This document shows, in pieces, positions 23,313-35,612 of a DNA stretch of 64,000 nucleotides. Every line of letters starts with the position of its first letter. The stretch's first letter is position 1. The notes below the pieces were generated by a model, which had not been told where the DNA came from, made no database searches, and saw nothing but the letters and a program-made list of their open reading frames with translations. The DNA lies in NCBI GenBank assembly GCA_018340375.1, contig JAFFJZ010000016.1, positions 7,075,372 to 7,139,371 on the forward strand. The letters run 5' to 3'. This DNA is from Gonatopus flavifemur. Its lineage: Eukaryota > Arthropoda > Insecta > Hymenoptera > Dryinidae. The translations under genes and the position numbers were made by a program.

Positions 23313-23325
23313 TTTCCACTAGGGA

Positions 23326-23646
23326 ATGTTGACAAACTTCGTATCTGAAATTGTAGACAGGATAAGAATATGTGCAAATCCAATCTGTTCGCTTCCCATC
23401 ATCTCCTGACTGCTTGATTTTCATCATTGCCGAGATCATCATATTTTGGACTTGATAGTTTCCACTCGACTGAAAGGTGAATGTTTGATTCGCGGCGAAT
23501 TGAACGATCGTACAAAACGAATCATCATGAGTGAGTGCAATAAGGAGCTCAATGGAATGGACAAGAGTTTTTGAAACGTATCTGAAAGATGTTCCTCTAA
23601 AGAAAAGATAATTCAACGATTTCTTTGTTTTCATACAAGTTGATTG
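23326..23646 (+). pseudogene. 3' fragment of the SDSCGGQN-family gene
   Basis: ETYLKDVPLKKR-stop-FNDFFVFIQVD at 23565-23646 matches the C-terminus of the minus-strand copy (SYLKDVSLKKRQFKDFFVL). The fragment is in the opposite orientation and has an in-frame stop. Confidence 0.6.
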
Positions 23647-23649
23647 ATA

Positions 23650-26610
23650 AAGTGATTGAAAAAGTTCGTACTTCTACGAATAATATTTTGTACGAATCAT
23701 TTTTGTTATCATCTTGATTATCCATGTATATGATTAATATCAATAATCAATCCAGATGAATAACCAACAGTGCAAAGATTGTGCATATGGAATTCATTTG
23801 TTATTAAATGAATAACATACTTTGTTTGAATGATTCATCTCTCAAATCAATACTCTGCCAATAAATTAATATGATGAATCATTGGAATGAATAATTGAGC
23901 CACTGACGAAATGGTCAGTCCATAATTCATTCTTCAAAAATGAGAAACTTTTTTTGTCCGAACAATTTTCCCCTAATAGCAATAGTTGGTCTGTAGAAAT
24001 GTCTCAATAATCGAATTGTTTATAATAAAGAATCGATTTTGCAAAAATAATCCAAAACTCGAATTCTGTGGCCGGAAAAACATGAAACTACGTTGAGCAA
24101 TCGAGCCAATACGATGTTTTCCGCGGATCTTGATATTCAGTCGACGAATGATGCGGAATCATGAAAGATTGACGTTGTGCGCTCATGAATAAATCGCTTT
24201 ATTGTCAAAACTATTGGTTCAATCGATCTGAAACTTTTCAAAAAGTTTCTCCATACATTAGTGGACAACTTTGTCACTGGAATTTTTTGCCCCTCACATT
24301 TCTCCCACCACTTCTCCACCGCAAAGCTTTGAAAGCATGCTTTTCTCTTTGGATCATAAAATCACTAATTTGTCATCAATTCTTGCAAATTTTCCAAACA
24401 CTTTCGTCATCAGGGAAGTCTTACGAATCAACATCTGCAAGATGCATTATGATCCATCGAAAAATGACCGAGTTAGAACGAGTTTAATATTGAATAACAT
24501 TGATTTTTAGAGCAAAACAATTTGTCGTTTTTTTTTCAACTCGAAAACCATTGATCTTGAAAAAAATTTTAAAACGACACTTATATTGATTTCTCAAGAC
24601 CTGTCGGCCAGTATTTTTAATTTTCAAAAATTCAACTTCTGGTTTCGACGTGTGACGTCACGACTCGGACAATACTTGTGCCGCTGTTCGAGCACCTGTA
24701 ACCTTTTCCAATAAAACTCCTCAATTGTCACAGACGACAGGATTCAGCGGAAAGCTCAATTTATTGTGTTTTCTAATCACAAATCAATGCTCATCAAAGA
24801 TTATGTTCAACATACTTCGAAAAAAAGAAGTATCGAGAAAATTTCAAATTTTATAACAGGTCGCGTGACAAAAATGGTCCTCATGTTTGAATCAAGTTGT
24901 CAACACAATTAACAAAAACAAGCAGTACAAGTTCAAGAAAAATAAAACGAAGAGAATAGTTGTAGTGCATGAGAATTCCGATCCTCCGATGTGTTTCTAA
25001 TTCTTTTAGCACGATTGCACCCGACAACATTCGGTTTTCATTTGTTTTATACTCTCAGAATCTGAAGTCACTATCATGTTGGTCGCGTCATATTTGTGGT
25101 ATCCTCACACTGGATATCACAACTCCAGGTTGATTAGGATCGATACTTGTTCTTCTCAAAGTACATTGAACACAATCTTGACCATTAATGATGACCATTG
25201 ATTTGTGTTTGAATAATATTCAACAAATTATGCTCTCCACTGAATCCCGTCGTCTGTGACAATCGAGGACACGGATCAGAGAAAGAGATACGTGCTCGAC
25301 CGGTAGGAAGGTGAGTGAATCGACGCGGCGAACGGATAGGTAAACCGGCGAGAATGGCCGAGAACCAAAATATTGAAATTCTGCGCACCGCGGTACTCAT
25401 CATTTCATCGTCAATAATTGACGGATCTTGTTAACTTCTACGTAGGATTGTTGAGAAATGTGTACCGCTTCTTACCTGCTGAGCGGGAGAATGAATTTTG
25501 AATGTTTTTCAGGGTTTTTCAAAGAAATTTCCAGAGAAATTTTTTTTTAACAGGATGAACTTGCTGGACTACGAACAATAGACAGTCGTTATTTCTAATG
25601 TTCTGTTTCTATGAAAGATTTGACTCGAACTAACCCATAAACAACACGCATTTATGATCGTTTGGGTAGGGATGCCAATTTGGTAGGGATGCAGTAATTT
25701 TCAAAAATTTATTTTTCCCCGTGCAGCAAACAGTCGTTACTTTCAATGTGATTCGTACGTCTACTGATCATTAATTATTTTTGGTGACAATGTCAAGTGA
25801 AAAAGTCGCACAAGTCGGTCGGGAAAGAGGACGAAATGAGAAAATCGTCGGCACTATGGCAAAACCTCGTATCTCGATTCTCGACAGTATCGAGGTTCCA
25901 TTGGAAATATCATCAGTGCACACCAAATACACATATAATCAAGTTATATGTGATCAATTATGTTCACTCAAAAATTATCGAAGGCCTCTTTGTTTATAAA
26001 AGTCTTGTTCATATGTGTATTAGCATGTGCTGACCATTTTTCCGATGGAACCACCAAACCGTCGAAAATCAAGATACGAGGTTCTGCCATAGTACCGACG
26101 AACTGTGGGAAGCAAATACAAGGAAGCAGGCGAGAAATGCAGTAAGTGTTTCATTCAATTCTCCCTTTTAGAATATCATTCGAACGCTTCTGAAGGAAGC
26201 TTTGATTTTTCCCTCATGCATTCAAATTCCTACATTTCAATGACAAAAGATACGTTTCCAGGGAGGAAGATACGTTTCGACGAGCAAAAAAGTTATCCCT
26301 GCTAAAACTTTCACTCCAGTGCTAGAATGTTGTCTCAAAAATTGTTTTAATATGATTGATATTATGCTTCAAGAACAAGCTCATTCAAAATTTTGGAAAA
26401 TCGAAGAAACACGGTCTATTATTTTCTTTTTTATGCAATTTCAAAAGGACTTGAAAAGTTACTTTCAGATGGCAATTTTTCTTTCGAACTATTTGCCATT
26501 TTCTGATGCGTGCAGTGGCCAGAATCAGGATCATCAAATGATGCTTTTTCCATCTTTGATGGCAGAAAAATTTGAAATAGAGATCACACCCATTTATTAC
26601 TGATGTACGG
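23650..26610. other. About 3 kb without a recognised gene
   Basis: Mixed AT-rich sequence. A minus-strand frame at 25185-25403 with higher GC (72 aa, hydrophobic start) could be a 5' exon of a host gene but has no supporting motif. The CCTCGTATCTCGATTTTCGA words near 25870 and 26070 are a short inverted repeat. The frame at 26319-26603 contains FSDACSGQNQDH, which resembles the SDSCGGQN motif of the transposon gene at 20 kb and may be a decayed relative. Confidence 0.4.
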
Positions 26611-26617
26611 AGTTTAA

Positions 26618-26873
26618 CCCTCTAACCGTAACCTCGGTCTCACAGACCGCTATCAAAATGGTATTTGCTCGTAATTCGAACTTTTTTGGTTAAATTGTTC
26701 GACATTTCATTCCTACTCTGCACAGAATTGCTCACTAAGTTCTGTACTTAAGCCCACTATCCTACCTCGTAGACATTTCTATTGATCTAAAAAATGTTTT
26801 CTTCACTTCTAACAACTTTGAATATCTAGAAGAAGGTGATATCGGTCTGTTAGACCGGGGGTTACGGTTGACG
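26618..26873. mobile_element. piggyBac-like hairpin MITE
   Basis: CCCTCTAACCGTAACCTCGG follows TTAA (26614-26617), and the right end carries the complement CCGGGGGTTACGGTTGA. Next to each end is CGGTCT.ACAGACCG, itself a hairpin. TTAA at the left and a CCCT.TAACC start suggest a piggyBac target and terminus; the right TTAA is not preserved. Confidence 0.6.
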
Positions 26874-27957
26874 TGATTTTGAGCAGGGTTAGGGGAAGGT
26901 GTTGTACCTTTGACCGATTTTACCTTTGACCACTTCAGTATCTGGCGCCGTCTAGCCACATTGGCTGCAAACGAGTTCACGTAGTTCAAAGCTTGACGGC
27001 TAAGAACATTTTTGAGCTTAGAGCGGATGCTGTTCAATTCGTTCACACATTTATAGAAATATTAGTCTGTTTTCATCGGGTAAAAGTAAGTATTTCGTCC
27101 TTCATGTTTTGTCTCATAATTTTCCACTGTTCGCTGTAGCAACGATGCGAATGTGCGTAGGTTTGAGGCAAACTATTCATTCAACGCCGTGTAAAGTTCT
27201 GTGAACCTATTCCTAACCTAAAAATGATGGCTGGATTTAGAATGATCACATAACGGTGTGTTGTACTTTTGACCACCTCAAGTGGTTGTTCCTTTGACAA
27301 TTGTTCCTTGACAAAGGTACCACACTGTTGATTGATATTTTGAGAATGGTGGACATTGTTTTTTTATTTTTACTGGCTTGTGAGTCATGTTTGTTCTGAT
27401 TTCAGGTTATTTGGAAGGTCAGTCATGCCGAGGAGCAAGACGGGCATGAAGCGAAAGCCCATTAATAGAGAAGATATGGGAAGTGCAATAAATTTCATTC
27501 TTGGGAAAAAGATGACAATCGGGGAGGCTTCAAGATACTCCAATTTGAAAAAGCCTACGATTATTTTCCATTTGAGAGAATTGAAGCAGGCAAATGTGGG
27601 AAATTATTCTCACAATATTCCGAAACCGAAAAAAGTTTTCACAGACAACGAAGAGGAGAGCCTGGCTAATTATTTGGTGACAGCAGCCAATATGCATTAT
27701 GGATTAACCAAAGACAAGGTAAGGCGTTTGGCGTATAATTTTGCTGTAGCGAACAGGAAAAAAATCGGCAATTCATGGATTACTAATCAATGTGCTGGAA
27801 AGCAATGGCTTAGAGATTTTCGAAAAAAATTCCATAAAAAACTTTCGCTTCGACAACCTCAATCTACAAGTTTGGCAAGAGCTGCAGCTTTTAATAAAGA
27901 AACCGTCGCAGCTATTTTTAATAATTACAAGCAAATCCTTGAACGTCACTCATTTCA

Positions 27958-28955
27958 TCATCATCATGAAGTGATCAGTCTTACGACTGGTTTGATGGAA
28001 CCCTCCACCCCTGTCTATTATCCGCCAAACGTTTAATTTCTACATATCTACTACATCCCTCGTCTTATACGATTTGCTTCATATGACTTGCTCTGGGTCA
28101 ACCTTTACCAATTTTACCATTCATTTTCCTTTCCAATATTGTTTTCAATAAACTCTCATGCCGTAATGTGTGTCCTATAAGATTGCTTCTCCTTTTCACG
28201 ATGTGTTTCAAAAGATTTCTTTCTTCATTTATCTGCTCGAGTACTTCTTCATTTTTGACTTTGTCTATCCATTTTATTCTGAGCATCCTCCTATAACACC
28301 ACATTTCAAAAGCTTCAAGTCTTCGTTGATCAGTTTTCCCCATTGTCCAAGTTTCGCAACCATATAATGCTGTGCTCCAAACGTAACTTTTCAAGAATTT
28401 CTTCCTTACTTCCAAGCTTATATTTTTTGAGCTTAATGACTGTTTCTTCTGGTAAAAAGCCTGTTTCCCTTGTGCTATTCTTGCTCTTATATCTCTTTCG
28501 CTTTTGCCGTTCTCTGTAATTATGCTTCCTAGATATTTGAATTCTTTCACCTGTTCAATTGTCTCGGTATCTATTTTGATTTTCGTTCTTCTAGCTGTTT
28601 TCGCTGCTGTACACATCATGAATTTTGTTTTGTCCTTATTTATATTCATACAATAGTTTTCCAATAATATTGTTCTCATAGTGTTGAGCATATTCTCTAA
28701 CTCAGTACTACTCGTGGCCAATATAGCTATGTCATCCGCAAATCTCAACATATTCATATTTTCTCCCTGAATCTGTAATTTTGATCGAATTTCCTCCTTC
28801 ACTTCGTTCATTGCTTCTTCTATATATAAATTGAAAATCAGTGGCGATAATGAGCATCCTTGTCTCACCCCTCTTCTTATTTGTGCTTCCCCTTCCTGAC
28901 CCTCTATGTCTATTATTGCACTTTGATTCTCATATAATTCGTATATTATTCTTCT
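27958..28955 (-). mobile_element. 5'-truncated LINE inserted in the pogo gene
   Basis: The 11-bp duplication CACTCATTTCA flanks it at 27947-27957 and 28956-28966. The minus-strand frame encodes reverse transcriptase from RRGVRQGCSLSPLIFNLYIE through the catalytic FADDIAI, to the C-terminal WCYRRMLRIKW and LIGHTLRHESLL blocks. The endonuclease and RT N-terminus are missing, so it is 5'-truncated. The 3' end carries a short (ATG)n tail. Same family as 13815-14668. RTE/Jockey-like; clade not resolved. The 286-codon frame is intact apart from lacking its start, suggesting a fairly young insertion. Confidence 0.9.
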
Positions 28956-29899
28956 CACTCATTTCAACCACCTGGAATTTGGAATACCGATGGAACAGGG
29001 ATAACCACGATCTATGTACCTCCAAAAGTTCTTGGCCCTAAAGGTGAAAAACAAGTTGGTGGAATGACGTCAGGTGAAAGAGGGACTCTCGTAACAATGA
29101 TCTGTGCAGTTAGTGCCTCTGGTAACAGTGTTCCCCCACTGTTCATATCTCCTAGGGTGAATTATAAACCATTTATGCTTAATGGTGCGCCAATTGGTTC
29201 AATCGGGGCAGCAAACCCCTCTGGTTGGTCGAATGATTCAACCTTCCTCCAGTTCTTCAAGTACTTCGTTGAGCATGTTCGTCCCACTCCCCAAAAGCCT
29301 GTACTATTGCTGATGGTCAATCACGATACACATGTCAATATTCCAATAATTGATTCAGCTCGGGAACATGGTGTGATCATAATGACATTCCACCCACATA
29401 CGAGTCACAGAATGCAGCCTCTCGACAGAAGTGTGTTCGGTCCTTTCGAAATCTTCTATAATCGAGCAAAGAACAACTGGATGCTATCACCAGGTGACGC
29501 TGGAAAGCCCGTTCCGATATATGGAATAGTCAGCCCTGCTGGTATCGCCTATACGCAGGCGTTCACTCCAAACAATATTATAAAAGGGTTTAAGGTTTCT
29601 TGTTTTGTGCCCTTGAACGCGAATATCTTCACTGGAGAAGGTTTTCTGTTATCAGCAGTGTTACTACTGTCTGTTGACCCTGCCAACTCCTGAAATAAGT
29701 GTAGGCTCAAACCAGATTCAAACTGATATCAGCTGTGGGACCGTCAGTGACACCCAAAAAGACCGACCCGAGATGTCTGAAATTGTGCTGCCAGAAATTG
29801 TGAGACCGTTTCCTAAAGCACCGGAAAGGAAATCTACAGGTAGAGGACGGCCAAGAGGGGAGTCTCAAATAATTACAGATCCACCTGGAAAAAAGGCTA

Positions 29900-31176
29900 C
29901 CAGGTGTGTAAGTATAAAACCGGAATTTGCCCATAGGTGGCGCTAGATGTAGATGCAGTTACCGGCACATCACGTCAGCGGTGTCTTGTTATTGTATTGA
30001 TATCCGACAAAGATTTCCAACTGACAATGACACGAGTTTCATTCAGTAGCATTAGTTTATTAGAGATAAACATGTCGAGTTTTGTGCCAACAGATTACGA
30101 TTTGCGGACAGCACTACTTTTCTGTTTTCATCTGAAGAAAACCGCAGCCGAGTCGCATCGAATGCTTGTGGATGCGTTTGGTGAGCATGTTCCCGGTAGA
30201 ACACAGTGTTTCGAGTGGTTGAAACGGTTCAAAAGTGGCGATCTTCGCGTCAGGAACGAAGAACGTGGAAGACCACCGAGTTTGAAGACGCTGACCTGCA
30301 AGCCTTGTTAGACGAAGACGACGCTCAAACACAACAACAACTGGCGAATCAGTTAAAGGTGACCCGAGAAGCCATCTCCTTTCGGTTGAAAGCCATGGGA
30401 AAGATACAAGAGGTGAGGAAATGGGTTCCACATAGACTCAACGAAAGACAGCAGGGAAAACGCAAAACATCATGCGAAATGCTGCTTGCCAGGTTCCAAA
30501 GAAAGTCATTTCTCCATCGAATTGTGACTGGCGATGGAAAGTGGATATATTTCGAGAATCCTAAGCGCAAAAAGTCATGGGTTACTCCGGGTGCACCATC
30601 AACATTGACGGCAAAACCAAATCGCTATGGACGAAAGACAATGTGTTTGGTGGGATCAGAAGGGTGTAATCTACTACGAGCTGCTGAACCCTGGAGAAAC
30701 TGTCAATACTCAACGCTACCGACAACAAATGACCAATTTGGATCGAGTTTTGCGTGAAAAACGACCAGAATACCAACAAAGACAACACAAGGTGATTTCG
30801 CTGCATGACAATGCACCAGCACACAAAGCAAAACAGGTCCAGGAAACGATAGACTCGTTCCGTTGGGAGATTTTTCAGCTCGCCCCTTACTCACCGGACC
30901 TTGCCCCATCCGATTACTACTTGTTTGCATCGATGGGACACGCACTTGCTGAGCAGCGCTTTACTTCTTACGAAGATGTACGAAAATGGCTCGATAACTG
31001 GTTTGCTTCGAAAGAGCAACAGCTCTTTTGGCGCGGAATCCACAAATTGCCAGAAAGATGGAAAAAATGTATAGATAGCGATGGACGATACTTTGAATAA
31101 GTTACTTTGTATCATATCATTACAATGGACGTGTTTTTTCTGTACAAAAATTCCGGTTTCATACTTACACACCTGG
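29900..31176 (+). mobile_element. mariner C, full length, inserted in the pogo gene
   Basis: The TIRs CCAGGTGTGTAAGTAT and its complement ATACTTACACACCTGG are flanked by TA; at 1277 bp it is canonical. The transposase starts at ATG 30072 (MSSFVPTDYDLRTALLF). The helix-turn-helix part, HRIVTGDGKWIYFEN (first Asp), LHDNAPAHKAK and YSPDLAPSDYYLF (second and third Asp of DD34D) are all present. It needs at least two frame changes (near 30270-30300 and near 30640) to read through, and ends TAA at 31098-31100. Mauritiana-type by TIR and motifs. Confidence 0.9.
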
Positions 31177-31686
31177 TATACAATCCTGAGAAAAGTCTGA
31201 ATGTTTGAAAGACAAGTCTGCTGAAAAATCTAAGAAAAAAAGACTGGCCCCCAAAAAAACAAATCGAGGAAGAAAATTTTTATTGGAGATGACAGCTCTG
31301 ACCCTGAAATCTCTATTCCTTCTAGTGGAAGTGATTCTCATATCAGTGAAAGAATAGATAAAGAGTTTGTAGTGAACAGAGATCTGGAATTTGGTTACAT
31401 GAATTTAGAAGTGGGAGATTTTGTGTTGATAAATCTAACAACAAAGAAAACATCCAAGTTTTTTATTGCCAAGATATGTTTGATGCTGGACGATGGATTG
31501 AAGATACAGTCTTCAAAGAAAGTTCCTGGAACATCTAGATTTGTTATGGACGATGTCACCATGTATGACGTACAACAGGAAGATGTAAAGGCTAAGCTCC
31601 CAAATCCCACAGCTGCCGGAGAATCAATCCGATTGAAAAACAGTTTAATTTTCCCTACTGATTTCGGCCAATACAAAATTGAATAA

Positions 31687-32340
31687 ACTGGCAAAATGAT
31701 ATACAACGTGGTCCATTTGAAGAGATATAGTCAAATATCTCGGAAACTAGTGGGGATAGAAAAAAACGTTCCAGATAAAAAGTTCAGGGTTCCAAGGGGG
31801 AAGTATGATGCTGACATTAGAAAATCCCTCAGAGGTCATTTTAAAGGTCATTTAGGGGTTAAGATGGTTTTTTCAAATGAGACCCCCATTTTTTTATCAT
31901 GGCATGGGAAAGCTGGTTTCAAATCTTTTACGAAACACTGGTCATGGATCCCTTTCCACCCATTGGGGTGCAAGGTATGGACCGTCGAAGTTATTGATAA
32001 ACTACTCTGAGCGCTACCCAGGAACAAGGACGTGAACGTGGTAGTTCTCTGTTCCCTCCGGTGTGCTTGATTATCGTGAGTCCCCTTGCTCCTAACATGA
32101 GGAGTGCTCGATGTTGTTACAATAATTGCTCGAAGTTATCCCCCTCTGCCTGGATACATAATCCCAGTCTCCGCCGGAAATTTGTAACCGTCTTCAGACA
32201 CACTGATCACGGTATGTAATCACATACCACACATTTTATCCATTCTTCATTCCAGAAGATTCTGAACCGATTAGTCTATCCTACGGGAACGAATTTATCA
32301 AACTCCCATCACGATGATTACAATAAATGGCACTTTGAGA
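31687..32340. other. Pogo 3' flank, no gene recognised
   Basis: A 104-aa open frame at 31696-32010 follows the pogo stop but has no motif I recognise. I treat it as the element's 3' region or flank. Confidence 0.35.
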
Positions 32341-32345
32341 GTGGT

Positions 32346-32431
32346 GTCGGCATCTCGGAGATTCGCTGATGTGATAGAAGCCTTGACTTCCACTCGCTGA
32401 ACCCGGGTTCAATTCCCACTGGGGGAACTTT
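32346..32431 (+). repeat. tRNA-like SINE head
   Basis: GCTGATGTGATAGAAGCC (A-box-like), TTGACTTCCACTC in the anticodon region and CGGGTTCAATTCCCAC (B box) follow in tRNA order. The acceptor ends do not pair, so it is not a functional tRNA. Confidence 0.6.
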
Positions 32432-32559
32432 CTAAAAGTCGACTTCGAAGCAGGTTTTCTTCCACTCAAAGTGATTCTGGCCAAGCTCATTCAAGATTTG
32501 TAGAAGTAAACTCTGAAGAAATTCTTCTTGTACTGTGTGGGTATTTATGAAAATATCTT

Positions 32560-32700
32560 AATTCATATATGAATGTGTTTGAATTTATATATGGGAGGAT
32601 ATGTGGATTCATATATGATACATATATGTTCAATATAGGAAACATATGTGGATTTGTTAGGGGACATACACGGCTTAGATCATATATGATTTATACAGGG
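32560..32700. repeat. CATATATG array fragment
   Basis: Several CATATATG / TATATATGG words at loose spacing recall the arrays at 21.2, 23.2 and 48 kb. The CCCTAGTGG end is not present, so it is a fragment or a relative. Confidence 0.5.
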
Positions 32701-34740
32701 GTCATTCTTACAAGGGTGTACGGTCAGGGCAGTGGAAGGAAAATCCGGGCCCGGGGGGAAGCGACTTACGGGCCTCAATTTCCTTGTATTATCTGGGAAA
32801 AGATTACATTTATTCGACAAAACACTCACACTTACGAACATCTAATCATTTTACAATTTTTATACATGATAAGTAAAACATTCAAGCACGGAAAAAAATT
32901 TTTTTTAAAGAAAATCGAAAACGTAAAGGTCATTTCATTCAACCTTCTCATTACTGACACAGCAGAAACTGTGCCAAGTGGAGGAAAAGTGCACTGATCT
33001 TTTTTGTGAAGTATAAAATTTCCTACCAAAAGTCTGCGATGGCATATATTCATAGTTGATATTTCAAGAATGAGATACGGATGTAGATATGTATTGGAAC
33101 TATCAAATTCCGCACGACTGGCCTGATGAGCGATTTTCATCATGGTTGTTGATGAATGGGAAGAATGTTTGATATAGTTTCAAAATCCTGGAAGAATTTA
33201 TGATGAATCTACAAATTGAAATGAAAATTTTGAGTTTTCAAATCGGAATTTATTGATTCGCTGCATAAATACGAAGCGAGGGGGTGTTTCGATACTCATA
33301 AGAATTTTAAAATAGAGAAGTTACACTGTGAGAAATTTATCGTTGAAAAATCACTGGTTTTCCCATCAGACGAGGCATATGTGACCTTGTCTACGAAGAG
33401 GGAGCACAGGTGTGAAGACGAGTTTCCGAAAAAACAGCTGTTGAAGATAAACAAGTCATTTTATCAGTTTCGCTTTAGTTGTTCGCTTCTAATGTTCTAA
33501 TGTTCTAATTGTAAATTTGTGAATTTTTATGTGGAATGACGTGGTTTTGCCTTGAAATAAAATTTGTTAACATATGAAATGATGTTTGTTATTTTATAAT
33601 TTAATCTCCAAATTTTTCTAATTCACAATCATTTATGCTCTTCTTCCTGTACATTTTTAGCAAAATTCCCTACCAGTCAGAAACTTCTGGTTTGCGCCAT
33701 CCGAAAGAACATATTTTACTCCAACCAAATGGCCAAAAAAGTGGAAAATGATTTTTTCACACCTAAGCCCCCTTTTCGTAGGCCAGGTCACATATATGAA
33801 AATGAAATAAAATGAAAGAAATCCAATTCAATTCAATTGTCTAGTTGATTAATGAAAATGATCATTCGGTAATGAATCTTTTCCTTGAAATTGACACGAA
33901 TTTTCATGTCAGTTTAATCCGACGTATAATGAATAATCTTGAAGTCGGAAGTTTGTATACAATGTGTATAGAGTTATGTGTGTGCGACGGGGAGTCTCGA
34001 TGGAGGGAACCGAGGAGTACGGATACAGGAGAAGGAAGAAGGAAAAAGAAAAACAGCAAGCATGCGGAAAGGGAAGGTTCCCAGCTAATCAAAGCTGATG
34101 AATAACTGGCCAATTATTACCCAATGAGATTCGATGAGATTGATCAATATTTGTCCATTCTTGTGTCCGCATTGGTGATCAATTATTGGCGGACCCAAGA
34201 TGGTGGAAAAAATTCGAGAAAACTCTCGAATATGGATGAAAATCGGTATACTGGGGTTTTCGAGGTCACTGACAACGAATCCAGCATCAGATGTTCAAAA
34301 TTCAAGATGGCGGATTCAATATGGCATACCGAAATTCATGACATCACTCAAAATCATGCAATAATGTTTATACGTGAAGTTTCCGCAAGAAAATTGGTTG
34401 TTTCTGTCCGTTAATTATTCCATGTGCACGTTTCCCAAGTCAAACCACGTAGCAAGTTCATATTCTTGTATGTTCCCCAATAACTCAGTTCTTCATGCGA
34501 TAAACTTCGTCTTTATTTTCTCCGATTCACTTGATGATAATGTCAAATTCAATTACCCTAATAATAACTGATATTCACTTCTGATATTTTCACCACGTGT
34601 CACCAGTCTAATTACACTTTAGAATACTAATATTTTCTAAATCATTGAACTCGAAATTCAGACATACTATTGTTTATCCTATACAACTATATTGATTGTT
34701 TTTCTTTGATATTCGGATATTTTCCCTCACCTGCCGAGGG
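32701..34740. other. About 2 kb without a recognised gene
   Basis: AT-rich sequence; AAAATCCGGGCC at 32742 recurs near 36390, so part may be repeat. Open frames of 70-140 aa here lack motifs. Confidence 0.4.
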
Positions 34741-34794
34741 TAATTGATTTTCGGCCCGCTTTTTCTCCTTCTCGCACTTATTATCACTCGAAAT

Positions 34795-35612
34795 ATGGCA
34801 CCAAAACGCAAAAGGAAGTCAACAAATCGTGCAGATTATGAGGTTGACACATCGGATGATGATTATGATCAAATATTACTCCTACCAAATTCAAATGATT
34901 CTGGAGACTCAGATGAAGAACCCGATATCGATTACGATGGCAATTCCAATGAAATAGATGAAATTCTATCCCAGTGTTCATACAAAAAAGTATCTAGGCC
35001 ATGTGATGATAACCAAACAAAGTTGGAGAAAGATCATGATTATTTTTAGGTCGATTGTGAGAAAAAGTATAACAATGAACTAATGAATGAATGTTCTCTC
35101 AGCGGAAGTCAAAAAAGATCTATATGTAAATCTTCACATGTTCAACTATTTGAACACTTCTTTTCAATCGAAATGAAAAATTATATAGTGGAAGCCACCA
35201 AAGAGAATGGCTATACTGAAATATGAATGAATAAGTCTGAATGATTTGGACACTTATTTAGGGATTTTGATTCCATCAAGCTTCAATAAACGTAAATCTC
35301 AAAAAGATTATTGGTCCCTTGACCCTCTCTTAAGTTGCGAAATTGTTCGATCTGCCATGTCACGTGATAATTTTCTTGGAATCAAATCGAACATAAAGTA
35401 TTCAAAAACTAGCGATGAAAAAAAAGATTATAACGCTTGGCGCGTTCGGGTATTGTTGGACAAGTTCCGTAAGAATATTCCGTAAGAATATTCAAAAATT
35501 TGGGTTTCTTGAATCTGCGTTATCAGTGGACGAAATGATGGCTAAATCTTATGCCAGAACCAGCTTGAAGCAATTCATCCGCGGAAATGTTGGTGTCACT
35601 AAGGGTCGCTAG
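34795..35612 (+). pseudogene. piggyBac-like transposase remnant
   Basis: ATG at 34795 opens an acidic N-terminus (MAPKRKRKSTNRADYEVDTS, then DEEPDIDYDGNS). Further on are TYLGILIPSS, DYWSLDPLLSCEIVRSAMSR, DNFLGIKSNIKYS and, in another frame, ALSVDEMMAKSYARTSLKQF. The last block is the piggyBac signature around its conserved Asp (SVDE.M...GR.SLKQ). Several stops and frame changes are present and the C-terminal half is absent after about 35612. Confidence 0.75.

Larger units (their letters stand above)
21202..23324. mobile_element. 2.1-kb element with CCCTAGTGG ends and CATATATG arrays
   Basis: CCCTAGTGGAAATG at the left end and CATTTCCACTAGGG at the right end form the TIR. Immediately inside each end lies an array of CATATATGG words about 11 bp apart (21216-21362, 23157-23312; looser copies from 23040). 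A shorter element with the same ends and arrays lies at 47611-48080, which supports the boundaries. Between the arrays are a tRNA-like sequence, a hairpin MITE and AT-rich filler; no transposase is seen, so it is probably non-autonomous. AA may be the target duplication. Confidence 0.72.
27425..31686 (+). pseudogene. pogo/Tigger-type transposase gene split by a LINE and a mariner
   Basis: It encodes a DDE_1 transposase of the pogo group. Coding runs in three blocks: 27425-27957 (helix-turn-helix KKMTIGEASRYSNLKKPTI, then a CENP-B-like domain with TNQCAGKQWLRDFRKKF), 28967-29898 and 31179-31686. Removing the LINE plus one 11-bp duplication reads through as ERHSFQPPGIWNTDGTGITT, which includes the first catalytic Asp. 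Then come MTSGERGTLVTMICAVSASG and TFHPHTSHRMQPLDRSVFGP. The second catalytic site reads LLLMVNHDTH: the usual DN is VN, so the core is dead. The last block (GYMNLEVGDFVLINLTTKK..) is the C-terminal chromatin-reader-like tail common in these insect elements. GTTAGGGGAAGGTGTTGTAC near 26886 may lie near the 5' end of the element. Confidence 0.8.

Noticed and set aside
19836..23646. One transposon made of the SDSCGGQN gene plus the CATATATG element
   Set aside because: The two gene fragments are in opposite orientation and not collinear, and the CCCTAGTGG ends close between them, so they are neighbours and not one unit on present evidence.
25185..25403. 72-aa minus-strand frame with hydrophobic start as a secreted host protein
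   Set aside because: No second exon, motif or splice site that I can defend.
31696..32010. 104-aa frame after the pogo gene as an independent gene
   Set aside because: No motif and no start context; likely the 3' region of the transposon.
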